NCBI RefSeq assembly: GCF_900095185.1
Contig: NZ_LT606948.1
Location: 1,340,509 to 1,404,508 of the forward strand
DNA: 64,000 nucleotides
Direction of reading: 5' to 3'
From: Polynucleobacter necessarius
Lineage (GTDB): Bacteria; Pseudomonadota; Gammaproteobacteria; Burkholderiales; Burkholderiaceae
Part shown: positions 9,431 through 18,665 of the stretch, one piece after another
Position numbering within the stretch: position 1 is the first letter of the stretch
How the letters are laid out: every line of letters starts with the position of its first letter
Program-made: the position numbers and the translations under genes
The notes under the pieces: model-generated
Databases searched by the model: none
Told to the model about the DNA's origin: nothing
The model's input: the letters and a program-made list of their open reading frames with translations, nothing else

Positions 9431-10069
9431 ATGACTAACTCAATTTTGACGCCAGCCTATCAAGGCAGTATGTTCATGATTGTTGCACCATCTGGTGCTG
9501 GTAAATCCTCTCTGGTCAATGCTTTATTAAAAGCAGATTCTGGTCTTAAGTTATCTTTATCAACCACTACCCGTGCACCACGTCCTGGTGAAGTGGATGG
9601 TAAGGATTATCGCTTTCTCACTAAGGAACTTTTTTTGCAAGAACGCGACCAAGGTCATTTTTTAGAGTGGGCGGAAGTGCATGGACATTTTTACGGCACT
9701 TCAAAGTCTTGGATTGAGTCTCAAATGCAGACTGGTAGCGATGTTTTGTTGGAGATCGACTGGCAGGGCGCCCAACAGATTCGAAAACTCATTTCTACGA
9801 TTCAATGGATTTTCATTTTTCCGCCCTCAATTGAGGCTCTGGAAGAGCGTCTGCGAAAGCGTGGTCAGGATGACGAGGCAACTATTCAACGTCGTTTAGC
9901 CGCAGCCCATATTGAGCTGATGTACGCCAATGAAGCAGACTATATTGTCCTAAATGACTCTTTTGACCAAGCTCTAGTCGACCTGAAGCATATTTTGGCC
10001 TCCAGCCGTCTTCGGTCTAGGCCCAGTATAGCCAGAAATCCTGCCCTTTTAAAGCGACTCGGGGTCTAA
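9431..10069 (+). CDS. gmk: Guanylate kinase
   Basis: It phosphorylates GMP to GDP with ATP in the cytoplasm. The 212-residue product has the P-loop [10 protein letters not shown] near residues 19-28, the GMP-binding [19 protein letters not shown], and the lid arginines in RLRKRGQDD. Start at ATG 9431 gives a normal N-terminus ([12 protein letters not shown]); the upstream in-frame extension overlaps yicC. Followed closely by rpoZ and spoT, an order common in proteobacteria and joining nucleotide metabolism to the stringent response. Confidence 0.96.
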   Translation: MTNSILTPAYQGSMFMIVAPSGAGKSSLVNALLKADSGLKLSLSTTTRAPRPGEVDGKDYRFLTKELFLQERDQGHFLEWAEVHGHFYGTSKSWIESQMQTGSDVLLEIDWQGAQQIRKLISTIQWIFIFPPSIEALEERLRKRGQDDEATIQRRLAAAHIELMYANEADYIVLNDSFDQALVDLKHILASSRLRSRPSIARNPALLKRLGV

Positions 10070-10113
10070 TCAGTTATCCTATAAATATTGCAGCTAAATT
10101 AAGTGAGTTCAGC

Positions 10114-10317
10114 ATGGCCCGTATTACTGTAGAAGATTGTCTTAAAACTATCCCAAACCGTTTCGAATTAGTTTTGGCCGCTACTTATCGCGCGCGCCAA
10201 TTGGTGCAAGGTCACTCTCCACGTGTTGAGTCCAAAGATAAAGCTACTGTAGTTGCATTACGTGAAGTAGCTGCTGGTGTAACTGACCGTGACATGTTGA
10301 CCAAAGTACCTTTGTAA
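10114..10317 (+). CDS. rpoZ: RNA polymerase omega subunit
   Basis: A 67-residue omega subunit with [26 protein letters not shown] and the [13 protein letters not shown] helix. It supports assembly of RNA polymerase and forms part of a ppGpp site. Positioned between gmk and spoT, only 15 bases before the spoT start, so probably co-transcribed. Intact. Confidence 0.96.
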   Translation: MARITVEDCLKTIPNRFELVLAATYRARQLVQGHSPRVESKDKATVVALREVAAGVTDRDMLTKVPL

Positions 10318-10332
10318 TAAAGGAGTTCCGGT

Positions 10333-12723
10333 GTGGAGTTCCCTTTAGGAATCGTCAATACATCGGAAAAAGTTGGAGGCGCCTTGCCTAAAGACGCTTC
10401 TATTGATTCAGCCCAAACTCAGTTATTGGGTAGCGATACTAATCAAATAAATCAGGGCGGTAAAAAATCGATTCTTGCAAGTTTGCTTGCTCAATCGAGT
10501 CGTCATTTATTTGGGCCAACCTCCGTACCCAATCTTCCACTCAAGCATCAAGTGATCTCTATTGAAGGCTTGCTATCAAAGCTTTCTTATCTCAGGCCTG
10601 AAGAAATCGCGCAAGTAAAAAAAGCCTTTCATTTTTCAGATGCATCTCACCTTGGCCAATATCGCCATAGCGGTGAACCTTATATCACGCATCCCGTTGC
10701 CGTTGCAGAACTTTGCGCTACTTGGCGGCTTGACGCTCCCTCGATCATGGCTGCTTTATTACATGATGTTATTGAGGATGCTGGTTGTACCAAAGCAAAT
10801 TTAGTCGAAAAGTTTGGTAATAAAGTGGCAGAGCTGGTTGAGGGTTTAACTAAGCTGGATAAATTGGAGTTTCAGAGTCATGCAGAAGCACAAGCAGAAA
10901 GCTTGCGAAAAATGTTTATGGCAATGGCGCGCGACGTCCGAGTGATCCTAGTTAAGCTGGCCGATCGTACTCATAATATGCGAACCCTTGATGCAGTACC
11001 TATGGAAAAGCGTCGCCGTGTTGCTGCTGAAACGATTGAGATATATGCACCAATTGCTCACCGACTGGGTCTTAACGTCATTTACCGTGATCTGCAGGAT
11101 TTAAGTTTCCGTTATTCGATGCCCATGCGTTTTCGGGTGATTGAAGGTGCTGTAAAGCGAGCACGAGGTAACCGCAAGGAAATGATGGAAAAAATCTTGC
11201 AAGCTTCACGTATGGCTTTTGCCAAAGCTAATCTTGAAGTGGATCTGCGAGGCCGTGAGAAGACCCTATTTAGCATCTACAACAAAATGCGCTTAAAGCA
11301 TTTGAGTTTTTCTCAGGTTTTGGATGTTTATGCTTTTCGTGTAACTGTACATACGATTGACGAGTGTTATCGTGCCCTCGGTATTCTGCATTCCCTTTAC
11401 AAGCCAATGCCGGGTAAGTTTAAAGATTACATTGCCATTCCAAAGCTCAATGCTTACCAATCACTTCACACTACTTTGCTAGGGTCCTCTGGCGTCCCTG
11501 TAGAGTTTCAAATTCGTACAACTGATATGCATGCCGTAGCAGAAGCAGGTGTAACTGCACATTGGGCATATAAGGACGGCTCACCAGATATGAGCGAGGT
11601 CCACAATCGCGCTCATCAGCGGTTGCAGTCGCTGATCGATATTCAGGATAGTAGCGGTGATTCACAAGAGTTTTTAGAGTACGTCAAAATTGATTTGTTC
11701 CCAGATGCGGTCTATGTTTTTACTCCTGCTGGACAAATTAGGGCATTACCGAGGGGCGCAACCGCCCTTGATTTTGCGTACTCTATTCATAGCGATCTTG
11801 GTAATACCTGTGTAGCTGTAAAGATCAATGGCTTGCAACTGCCTTTACGTAGTGAGCTTAAGAATAGTGACATCGTTGAAGTGATTACATCAGCAAATTC
11901 TCAGCCTAATCCTGGTTGGTTAGCATTTGTTCGGACTGGAAAAGCGCGCGCTTCCATTCGGCGTTCCTTAAATACAAAGCATTATTCAGAGTCGCTGCAA
12001 TTGGGTGAGCGTCTCTTGGGAAATGCTTTGCGTCAGCAGGGCATTGATGCTGCCTTACTTTCTCCAGAAATTTGGGAGAAATTCATGCATGGGACAGGCG
12101 ATAAAACCCGCGAAGAGGCCTGTGTCAACATTGCTCTTGGTGGACGCTCACCACAAGAATTAGCAATACGCCTAAAAATCTTGATTGATGATGAGGGCGG
12201 TACCGAACAAATGCGTTTGGGCACTGCTGATTGGGTTGCACCAAGCCAAGAAATCAATCATCACCAGCGTCAAGCAATATTGGTGGATGGTCGTGAGGGT
12301 AATTCAATCCACTTCCAAACCTGTTGTCATCCTATCCCGGGGGACAATATCATTGGCTACCTAGGCAAGGGTGAGGGCTTACAAGTGCATACTAATGATT
12401 GCCCTATAGCCTTACGTATACTTTCTAAAGACAGCGATAAATGGGTTGAAGTGGAGTGGGGGAAAGAGCTGAATCGCGAGTTTGAAGTGGATTTAGCAAT
12501 TGATACTCGCCAAGGTAAGGGTGTTCTCGCAAGGGTAGCAAGTAGCGTGACAGCGGCCGATTCCAATATCATGAATGTTTCGATGGCGGATCGCTTTAAA
12601 GAAGATTCGGTCATAATTCGCTTTACCATTAAGGTCTACGATCGTCTACATCTGTCCAAGGTGATGCGAAGCCTACGCGCTAATCCCGATGTAATGCATG
12701 TCACTCGTATTCGCGCTCATTAG
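10333..12723 (+). CDS. spoT: Bifunctional (p)ppGpp synthetase/hydrolase SpoT/Rel
   Basis: The domains run in the order of long RelA/SpoT proteins. A hydrolase HD domain (GQYRHSGEPYITHPVAVAEL, then HDVIEDAG with His144-Asp145) is followed by a synthetase domain (KTLFSIYNKMRLK, DVYAFRV, AYQSLHTT), a TGS domain (DLFPDAVYVFTPAGQIRALP), a zinc-finger-like CCHPIPGD segment and a C-terminal ACT domain. Starting at GTG 10333 after AGGAGTTCC gives 796 residues. Both catalytic halves look complete, so the cell can make and degrade the alarmone. Its 3' end abuts the truncated opposite-strand greB. Confidence 0.94.
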   Translation: MEFPLGIVNTSEKVGGALPKDASIDSAQTQLLGSDTNQINQGGKKSILASLLAQSSRHLFGPTSVPNLPLKHQVISIEGLLSKLSYLRPEEIAQVKKAFHFSDASHLGQYRHSGEPYITHPVAVAELCATWRLDAPSIMAALLHDVIEDAGCTKANLVEKFGNKVAELVEGLTKLDKLEFQSHAEAQAESLRKMFMAMARDVRVILVKLADRTHNMRTLDAVPMEKRRRVAAETIEIYAPIAHRLGLNVIYRDLQDLSFRYSMPMRFRVIEGAVKRARGNRKEMMEKILQASRMAFAKANLEVDLRGREKTLFSIYNKMRLKHLSFSQVLDVYAFRVTVHTIDECYRALGILHSLYKPMPGKFKDYIAIPKLNAYQSLHTTLLGSSGVPVEFQIRTTDMHAVAEAGVTAHWAYKDGSPDMSEVHNRAHQRLQSLIDIQDSSGDSQEFLEYVKIDLFPDAVYVFTPAGQIRALPRGATALDFAYSIHSDLGNTCVAVKINGLQLPLRSELKNSDIVEVITSANSQPNPGWLAFVRTGKARASIRRSLNTKHYSESLQLGERLLGNALRQQGIDAALLSPEIWEKFMHGTGDKTREEACVNIALGGRSPQELAIRLKILIDDEGGTEQMRLGTADWVAPSQEINHHQRQAILVDGREGNSIHFQTCCHPIPGDNIIGYLGKGEGLQVHTNDCPIALRILSKDSDKWVEVEWGKELNREFEVDLAIDTRQGKGVLARVASSVTAADSNIMNVSMADRFKEDSVIIRFTIKVYDRLHLSKVMRSLRANPDVMHVTRIRAH

Positions 12724-12730
12724 AGGAATA

Positions 12731-13019
12731 AGTCACTGTAGCCCCAAAGAAAACCTGATCGGCTTCATTTTCCCCAGATTTTCAAGCGGAATTGTCCACA
12801 ACTACAGCGTATTCCAGTCGTTTATTGAGGAAGCGAATGTGCCTATCAATCTCCCGAAGGCGCTTTTTACCGTAGATATAGTCGCCATTTTCAGACCGAT
12901 CACCGTTGCGCCCAGTGCACCACTTTGACAATCTCCGGTCTCTCAAGGTTTAAAAGCTGTAATAGCTCTGTTTTAATCCGCTCGTGACCGGCGAGTGTGA
13001 TGTAGTTCTTCTCTTCCAT
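12731..13019 (-). pseudogene. greB: Transcription elongation factor GreB, truncated and frameshifted
   Basis: From ATG 13019 the protein begins MEEKNYITLAGHERIKTELL, then [11 protein letters not shown], as in GreB. A frameshift at about 12903 follows, then [20 protein letters not shown] and, near the spoT end, ADQVFFGATVT. The C-terminal domain that would continue from there is missing because a deletion brings spoT directly up to it. GreB rescues backtracked RNA polymerase. With the coiled-coil broken and the C-domain gone it is non-functional. Confidence 0.88.
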
Positions 13020-13037
13020 GGCATAATTATAGCTGCT

Positions 13038-13114
13038 GCGGCTGTAGCTCAGCTGGATAGAGTACTTGGCTACGAACCAAGGGGTCGTGGGTTCAATTCC
13101 TGCCAGCCGCACCA
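13038..13114 (+). tRNA. tRNA-Arg (ACG)
   Basis: 77 bases including encoded CCA. Acceptor GCGGCTG pairs with CAGCCGC, the D arm is present, the anticodon loop CTACGAA gives ACG, and the T arm carries TTCAATTCC. It decodes CGU/CGC/CGA after deamination of the first base. It is divergent from greB, which starts 19 bases upstream. Confidence 0.96.
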
Positions 13115-13123
13115 ACTTATACG

Positions 13124-13156
13124 ATGGTCTAGCTGAAAAACGAGACCATTTTTCAT
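13124..13156 (+). terminator. Terminator after tRNA-Arg
   Basis: ATGGTCT pairs with AGACCAT over a 12-base loop and is followed by TTTTCATTTT. It lies 10 bases downstream of the tRNA and fits a rho-independent terminator. Confidence 0.7.
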
Positions 13157-13201
13157 TTTGAATTTCTTAAATATTTCACAGAGATCCCTTATTGTTGATC
13201 C

Positions 13202-13543
13202 ATGACCACATTAAGCACCATCAATAGCGTTTCTAGTACCCATATGTAGCAGTTTGGGGACTGATTGACGCCGTAAAGTGCAAAAGTGTCTTGGAGTGGC
13301 GTTATCAATGTGTATTCTCTGGGCGGCACCTGGACTCAAATCCGCGACCTTCAGGATGCTTGGCTAGCCCAAGGTGACAGTAAAAGCAGAACCCTCAGTG
13401 TTGAGGTATCAAAAGTCTCTTGTTTAGAAGAGAGCTGGAATTGCCTTTTTAATTGCTGTTGAAGAGGCACAATCTGTTGCTGGCGGAAAATTTGAATTGT
13501 TGGGATTAGCTTTCAAGCGCATTATGAGTAAGGACGCAGCATG
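13202..13543 (+). pseudogene. Mla-type lipid ABC transporter remnants (permease STAS part and a C-terminal piece)
   Basis: After a damaged start, the frame near 13296-13420 reads VINVYSLGGTWTQIRDLQDAW and resembles the N-terminal STAS-like part of MlaE-type permeases. A further in-frame piece at about 13450-13543 reads AVEEAQSVAGGKFELLGLAF and ends KRIMSKDAA with TGA. It could be the tail of the partner permease or ATPase. The central membrane or ATPase parts are missing. The system membership is supported mainly by the MCE-domain, lipoprotein and permease remnants that follow. Exact gene boundaries cannot be set. Confidence 0.45.
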
Positions 13544-14269
13544 AGCATAACTCAAATCCGCATTATTTCCGCCTCGGCGTATTTGTTCTAGCGGCGATCG
13601 GAGTGCTATTGGTAGTTATCCAATTTTTGGATCCGGGCAGATCTTTAAAAAATCTTTTTATGTTGAGATCTATCTAAAGCAGTCTGTAACTGGTCTTGAT
13701 ACAAGAGCGGCTGTACGCTTTCGGGGTGTCAAAATAGGCCAGGTGACCTGAATTGGTCTATCAGGCGATATGTACGAAAGAGATAAGCCATTTCATGACC
13801 GCTGCCAATACGTGGTTGTCAGAATGCAAATTTTTGGCCCGGAATAGAAAAATTGATTGGCGCCCTAAATGACATGAACATTGATGGCACCCAAAAGAAG
13901 CTGGATGCTTTATTGGGTAATTTGAATGTGTTGATGGCTGGTGATGGTAAAGGTAACGAGGGTGTGCTTGCAGCTGTCAAGCAGCTCAATATTATCATGG
14001 CGCGTATTGCTAAAGTGACCGATAAAGATGAGCTCAATATTTTGATGCGGGAACTTGTTGGCACGGTGGTGGCTTTGCGACAAACGATAACAAGTATTCA
14101 GGGTGATACCAGCGCAACGTTTGAGAATCTCAAACAGGCGAGTGAGAAGCTCAATGAATTTAGTCGTATTGCGAGAGTCAATCGCCCTCTAGTCTTATTT
14201 TGGAGTGAGCCACCCGCCAAAATTACGCCACCAATGAATGGCGTGGGCGCTTCTGGAGCACAAAAATGA
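13541..14269 (+). pseudogene. MCE-family (MlaD/PqiB-like) substrate-binding protein, broken
   Basis: Over the first 200 bases, across frame changes, the product reads NPHYFRLGVFVLAAIGVLLV (one membrane anchor) and SFYVEIYLKQSVTGLDTRAAV. It continues with VRFRGVKIGQVT, a hallmark of the MCE domain. A TGA follows, then a deletion, and the C-terminal coiled-coil part continues from about 13853 to 14269 in one frame. MCE proteins form periplasmic rings or tunnels that carry phospholipids between membranes. The gene would have been anchored in the inner membrane facing the periplasm; here it is split. Confidence 0.75.
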
Positions 14270-14895
14270 TTAAACAAACTCCGTTCTCAATTGTTATTTT
14301 GAGTTTAACCGCTTGCTCTCTACCGACGAGGGCCCCTGTACCACCCCGTCAGCTGGATGGGTACACCTGAACGCACAGCTGCACCCCTGAAGACGCGGAC
14401 GGATATATGGCTCAAGATTGGCAATATTAATGTTGCGCCCCCATTTGATGGAAAGTCTTTGGTATACCGCTTGGGCGTTTCTCGATATGGGAAAGATTTT
14501 TATAATGTCTATACCGTCATCCCAGCGGATGAGGATCGCTAGTGCTGAACGTCAGTGGTTTAACAGAGCAAATATCTTTGCTGCAACCATGGGGCAAAGC
14601 GATAGCTTTTCCCTTTCTATATACCCTTCAGTGTACGGTAAATGAATTTTATGGCGACTATCGTGTTAAGCCAGAGGCTGTTGTGAGCGTTGAACTTTTT
14701 CTCTCGGTTACAAACGCAGCGAAGACAAATCCCTTAATTGGCGCAAACTGCTACAGCAAATGAGTGGCCATCAAAGATAACACTCCTGAAGCGCTTGTTT
14801 TGGGTCAGCAACAAGCCTTAGCTGAGATCATCCAGGAAGATGAAGCTCAATTATCTAAATATGCGGCTAATTTACCAAAACTGATGGGGCAATAA
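14266..14895 (+). pseudogene. ABC-transport auxiliary lipoprotein (PqiC-like), broken
   Basis: It overlaps the MCE gene by ATGA and starts MIKQTPFSIVILSLTACSLP, a lipoprotein signal with lipobox LTAC. The rest follows the ABC-type auxiliary-component family in several frames: DIWLKIGNINVAPPFDGKSL, VYRLGVSRYGKDFY, AERQWFNRANIFA, and a C-terminal EALVLGQQQALAEIIQ. Frames break near 14355, 14540, 14575 and 14762. This is the outer-membrane partner of an Mla/Pqi-like system and has decayed together with it. Confidence 0.7.
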
Positions 14896-15001
14896 GCATG
14901 CGAAAGTGACCGGAAGTGAAGATGGTGTGCACCATTTGTAATGAAGTAGTTTAAATAATTGCAGTTGGACTAAAAATATAAAAAAAGTATCTGGAGGCAA
15001 G

Positions 15002-15091
15002 ATGGATTTAGGAATCTTGGTGTTTATTATTTGGCTTTGCTGGACCTTCATTTTGGAGTTTGGTGAAGATTTCACCAATTCATCTGATTAG
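15002..15091 (+). other. Short start fragment with good ribosome binding site
   Basis: CTGGAGG lies just upstream of an ATG that opens a 29-codon frame, MDLGILVFIIWLCWTF and so on, which looks like the beginning of a membrane protein. It ends at a TAG inside sequence belonging to the permease pseudogene that follows. It may be a 5' gene end joined to foreign sequence by deletion, or part of that permease in another frame. I do not recognise it. Confidence 0.3.
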
Positions 15092-16167
15092 AAGTGCATT
15101 TGATCCTATCGGCACATCTGTTTTGCTGACTGCTTTATTTGGTTTTAGTGCGGCTGTCGTATTAATTATATTGGCTGCTCGGGATTGGAAATTGGCTTTA
15201 TGGACTATCCTCAGTTTTTCCATTGTCATCATTATTTTTGCTATGTGGAATTCGAACCAAACGCTTCGCTTGGTCATTCGTCATTCTGGCACAGGCGCTA
15301 GCAGCTGGAGGAGTATCTGCGCCGCAGTTCTATCCAATGGTGCGGGGGCGTTTAAGTGAGATTAATGGCAAAGACATCACCCCCCCAATAGTTGTGCCGA
15401 AGATAATGCGAAGCGTTTAATTGATCGTGAATTTAATTTGTCATACACAGATCAATTGCCTCTTGGCAATCAGATGATGGCGGGCAAATGGATTGAGGGC
15501 GATACCCCACAGATTTCAATGGGGACAGGCATTGCTAAAACCCTGAAGCTGAAAATGTGTGATCAACTCACTTTCGAAGGTTGCAGGTGAAAAAATTACT
15601 GCCCCCATTACTTCCTTGCATAAGTTAGACTAGGGATCGATGCGTGTTAACTTTTTTGTCAGCATGCCGCCTTCACAGTTGCAAGCACTTCCACAATCTT
15701 GGATTACCTCTTACTACATAGAGCCTCAAAAAGCGGCCTTAGACTTTCAGTGAAACCTATCCTAACTTAACGATTGTCGATATATCTGCCTCCTTTCAGT
15801 AAATTCAGGAAGTGCTCAATAAACTGTCCTCAGTATTGGGTTTGTTACTGGCATTTACGCTTTCTGCGGCAATTTTGGTGCTAATGACTGCTATTGCAGC
15901 CGCTCAAGATGAGCGCTACCCTTATCCAACATCGCTAATACTGAATTATTGATGGTGGGATTGGTTTCTGGTGCGTTAGCTGGATTATTTTCAGGTCTCT
16001 CTGCCTGGGTACTAGGGCGCTATGTCATGGATATTCAATTTAATGCTTTTGGACAAGCGCTATTGATGGGCGTTTCGTTTGGAGTAATTGCTTGTCTTGC
16101 TTCGGGATATTGCTTTCAACAACGCATTCAAAAAGCTACTGCAATTGAGTGTCTTCGTGAAGCTTAG
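15060..16167 (+). pseudogene. YbbP/FtsX-like ABC transporter permease, broken
   Basis: Fragments in order: a membrane region with FGFSAAVVLIILAARDWKLA, then GGVSAPQFYPMVRGRLSEING, LIDREFNLSYTDQLPLGNQ and FEVAGEKITAPITSLHKLD. Two further membrane segments follow (LLLAFTLSAAILVLMTAIAA and the final 72 residues to 16167). The PMVRGRL and YTDQLP stretches are characteristic of the large YbbP-type FtsX-domain permeases, which work with an ATPase such as YbbA. At least five frame changes or stops are needed. The N-terminal half of an over-800-residue protein is missing. Confidence 0.72.
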
Positions 16168-16700
16168 GGTAGTGTTACTAAGTTTTTAGGAAGCTCTACA
16201 AGACGTGTGCCAGCCAATCGATCAGGAATACTTTGTCGTTGTAAAAACTGTTTGCGGCCTAGATAAATACTTAAAGGCCACATAAATAGAGTTACAGCAA
16301 AAAGCATTTCAATAATTTGCCACTTTTCTAAATGAAAAGCCCATTGCAGAACAACACAGGGAATGAGCCATAACGACCCATAGACATAACGCCAAAAAGC
16401 CTGTGGCTTGGTTAGGTTATATCCATCTTTGCTAATCAAACGAACCCGCCAAGTCTGCATGGCTAAGGTTTGGCCAAACTTGGTCCAATACCAAACAAAG
16501 TAAATTCCTAGAATTGCGTATAGGTATATAAATGTCAGCCAGCTTGGTAGCGAGATGCCAAATAGTATTCCCAAGCCCAGATTGGGGAGTAAAAATGTAA
16601 AGGCTATGACCCCGAGTAAAACCAGTTGTTCGTAAAGGCCACATGAAACTCGTCGCCAAAATTGAGGCGATGGAAGTACGTTTAGTTCGGCAGGCGTCAT
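16164..16700 (-). CDS. RDD-domain membrane protein
   Basis: A 178-residue protein with about four hydrophobic segments. The RDD signature is present: an Arg near the N-terminus (PSPQFWRRVSCGLYEQLVLL), then GQTLAMQTWRVRLISKDG and, near the end, RQSIPDRLAGTRLVELPK. RDD proteins sit in the inner membrane; some act in ion transport, but the function of this subgroup is not settled. It overlaps the end of the DUF3106 pseudogene upstream (ATG at 16700 against its stop at 16701-16703). The frame is intact, notable because its neighbours on both sides are dead. Confidence 0.82.
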   Translation of the reverse strand: MTPAELNVLPSPQFWRRVSCGLYEQLVLLGVIAFTFLLPNLGLGILFGISLPSWLTFIYLYAILGIYFVWYWTKFGQTLAMQTWRVRLISKDGYNLTKPQAFWRYVYGSLWLIPCVVLQWAFHLEKWQIIEMLFAVTLFMWPLSIYLGRKQFLQRQSIPDRLAGTRLVELPKNLVTLP

Positions 16701-17339
16701 TTACTGCTTATAGTTGCTTGACGAACCACTTTCCGTATTGCTTCCAGTGCTTTCTGTAGGTGCGGGTGAGCTTGGGCCAATAGGAATTGGCGGCAAAGTG
16801 GTTTTGGGAGAAATTGGATGTTGCTGCAGTGTAGGCGCGTTAGCAGCAGTAGGCTTTTTCTTAGCCTCTGATTCAGCGAGTTTCTTTTTTTGTTCATCAG
16901 TCAGTTTTTGGTAAGCGCTCCATGCTTCTGCTTTTTGCTCCGCTGGAAATTGTAGACTTGCAAGATAGTTCTCGCGTGCCATGCCACGTTCTTCTTGAGA
17001 CAAGTTAGACCACAACCAGTCATCCGCGACTGGAGGCGTTCTTGATCTTGCTGACTCAGTTTTGAATAGATGTTTGCAACTTGAATCCATTTTTTGCGGC
17101 TGTCTGGCAGCATATAGTCCCAGTCGCTTTCTAGCGGGGCAAGAATTTTTTGTTGTGCTGGTTGGAGACTTTCTCAAGTGCCGTCAGGCTTTCTCTCAGG
17201 GTTCGTTGTGGTGACAACCTTGCGATTCGGACTTTTAGGGGTTGTTTGTTTGTGCATGCGTCACGCCTATGGACATGGCGTAAGCAAGCAAAATGAGCGC
17301 TATGCTAAATGCAATACACGTTCTAGATGTTGAAGGCAT
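16701..17339 (-). pseudogene. DUF3106-family periplasmic protein, broken
   Basis: The start at 17339 encodes a signal peptide (MPSTSRTCIAFSIALILLAY, ending THAQ). After frame changes near 17235, 17150 and 16990 come ESDWDYMLPDSRKKWIQVAN, SKLSQQDQERLQSRMTDW and ARENYLASLQFPAEQKAEAW. The tail is proline/serine rich with low complexity. The repeated pattern of Trp and Gln/Glu-rich helices is that of DUF3106. Function unknown. In related genomes it follows the ECF sigma and DUF3619 genes, the same order as here. Confidence 0.75.
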
Positions 17340-17364
17340 CAAGCGAGTCGCAAACAAGCGATGA

Positions 17365-17823
17365 TTATTTATTGAGAGCAGAGTCAGATGAGCTGTCGGA
17401 TTTAGAAAGAGGGCCATTTTTTAAGAAGGCCATGAATCCGCTATTTGCATAAGCGTCTGGAGGCACATCGTCCGATAAAAGTGCAGCATCAACTTCAGCA
17501 ATATCGTTGATACGCGAATTTTCCTGCCATTCAGCCATACCAATGAGACCAAATACCAAAACTATTAGTGGAGCAATCCAGCCAACCGTATCCCAAACCC
17601 CATTTGAGCCAGTAGTCCAGTTGTGTGACGGGCCAGCCAAAATTGGCTTTTGAATGAGTACTTTCTCACGCTTTTGGACATTCACAGCCTTCATACGGGC
17701 AGCGTACAAGCGCTCCTTGATATTTTGAGGAATATTGTGGGCATCTTGACGAAGCAGGGCAGCGCTAGTCTGGCCAAATTGGTCGACTTGGGAATGGGTT
17801 AATTGGTTATCAAAGTGTTTCAC
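17365..17823 (-). CDS. DUF3619-family membrane protein (possible sigma-factor partner)
   Basis: 152 residues with one membrane segment near the middle (TVGWIAPLIVLVFGLIGMAEW). The N-terminus (QFGQTSAALLRQDAHNIPQ) and the DVDAALLSDD-like region (here EVDAALLSDDVPPDAYANSG) mark DUF3619. Its start overlaps the end of the sigma-factor gene by ATGA-like overlap (17820-17823), so the two were translationally coupled, as sigma/anti-sigma pairs often are. The sigma factor is now a pseudogene, which may leave this protein without its partner. Function is inferred from context only. Confidence 0.7.
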   Translation of the reverse strand: MKHFDNQLTHSQVDQFGQTSAALLRQDAHNIPQNIKERLYAARMKAVNVQKREKVLIQKPILAGPSHNWTTGSNGVWDTVGWIAPLIVLVFGLIGMAEWQENSRINDIAEVDAALLSDDVPPDAYANSGFMAFLKNGPLSKSDSSSDSALNK

Positions 17824-18389
17824 AGCGTAATTCCTTTTAATTTCAATGCTTTAGCTAATGTCTGGGTGGCTCTAGAGCAGTGAGTTTTGACACTTCCTGC
17901 ACTACAACGCATTGCTTGCGCCGTTTCAGTAATGCTTAGCTCATCCCAAGAATGCATCAGAAAGGCGTCTCGTTGACGTACGGGTAATTTAGAGATTTCC
18001 GACTCCAAAGCCTGTCAAAGCTGACTTATTTCCAGTTTCTGAGCCCCATCTTGGTGAATTTCACTGTCATCTGGCGTTGAGAGTGACGCTAAAGGGTTAA
18101 AGTTATCATTTTCATCTGTTGTCTTGCCCAACTTAGAAAATAAGGTAACCTAAGCATTGTGCACCTTTTATCTTCTCAACCAGTCATGAATGCGGTTTTA
18201 CAATATCCTGGTAAAGACAAGGGGAGGTTCGCCAGCAGGTCTCTCCCCATATTTCTCCGCCAATTTGATCATGGCGTCTTGAACAATATCTAGAGCTGCA
18301 TCATCGTCGCGCATGACATAAACTGCTTGCTTAAAAGCGCGTTGCTCGACACCGCTTAAAAAGTCAGATAGTTCTTGAGGTGATGCCAT
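17820..18389 (-). pseudogene. ECF-type RNA polymerase sigma factor, broken
   Basis: The N-terminal sigma-70 region 2 is present (FLSGVEQRAFKQAVYVMRDD, then ALDIVQDAMIKLAEKYGER) up to VFTRIL, after which the frame shifts near 18200. Remnants of IHDWLRR follow, then a variable linker, a TGA near 18016, and region 4 with LPVRQRDAFLMHSWDELSI and CSAGSVKTHCSRA, a helix-turn-helix. Regions 2 and 4 are thus on different frames, so no working sigma factor is made. Confidence 0.85.
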
Positions 18390-18417
18390 GTAATAGATTA
18401 GACCTGAATCGGTAAGA

Positions 18418-18446
18418 ATTACGCCATTTTAGGGGATTGCTATAAA
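18418..18446 (+). promoter_or_regulatory. Candidate ilvB promoter
   Basis: TATAAA at 18441-18446 is preceded by TGC (an extended -10), with an ATTACG-like -35 at 18418-18423 and a 17-base spacer. It would give a leader of about 130 bases before the Shine-Dalgarno site AAAGGA at 18567-18572. No terminator-antiterminator pair was found in that leader. Confidence 0.4.
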
Positions 18447-18665
18447 ATATAGGGCTGTCTACCTAGAATCGCATCCAAGAAGTGGATTTTCCGGTAGCAG
18501 CGCCGTTCGAACTCAGGCCATAAGCAGGAGACAGAACAGACCAAACAATTTTTTGCCGAAAATTGCAAAGGACGAAAGAAAATTAATACAAGCAGCGCCG
18601 AATTTTTAGCTACCAAAGCTAATAAAGACACAGCAAATATAAATAATGAAATAGCGCCTCCAGAA

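Noticed and set aside
18440-18660. Riboswitch or leader peptide in front of ilvB
   Set aside because: No run of branched-chain amino-acid codons after a start and no terminator-antiterminator pair could be found.
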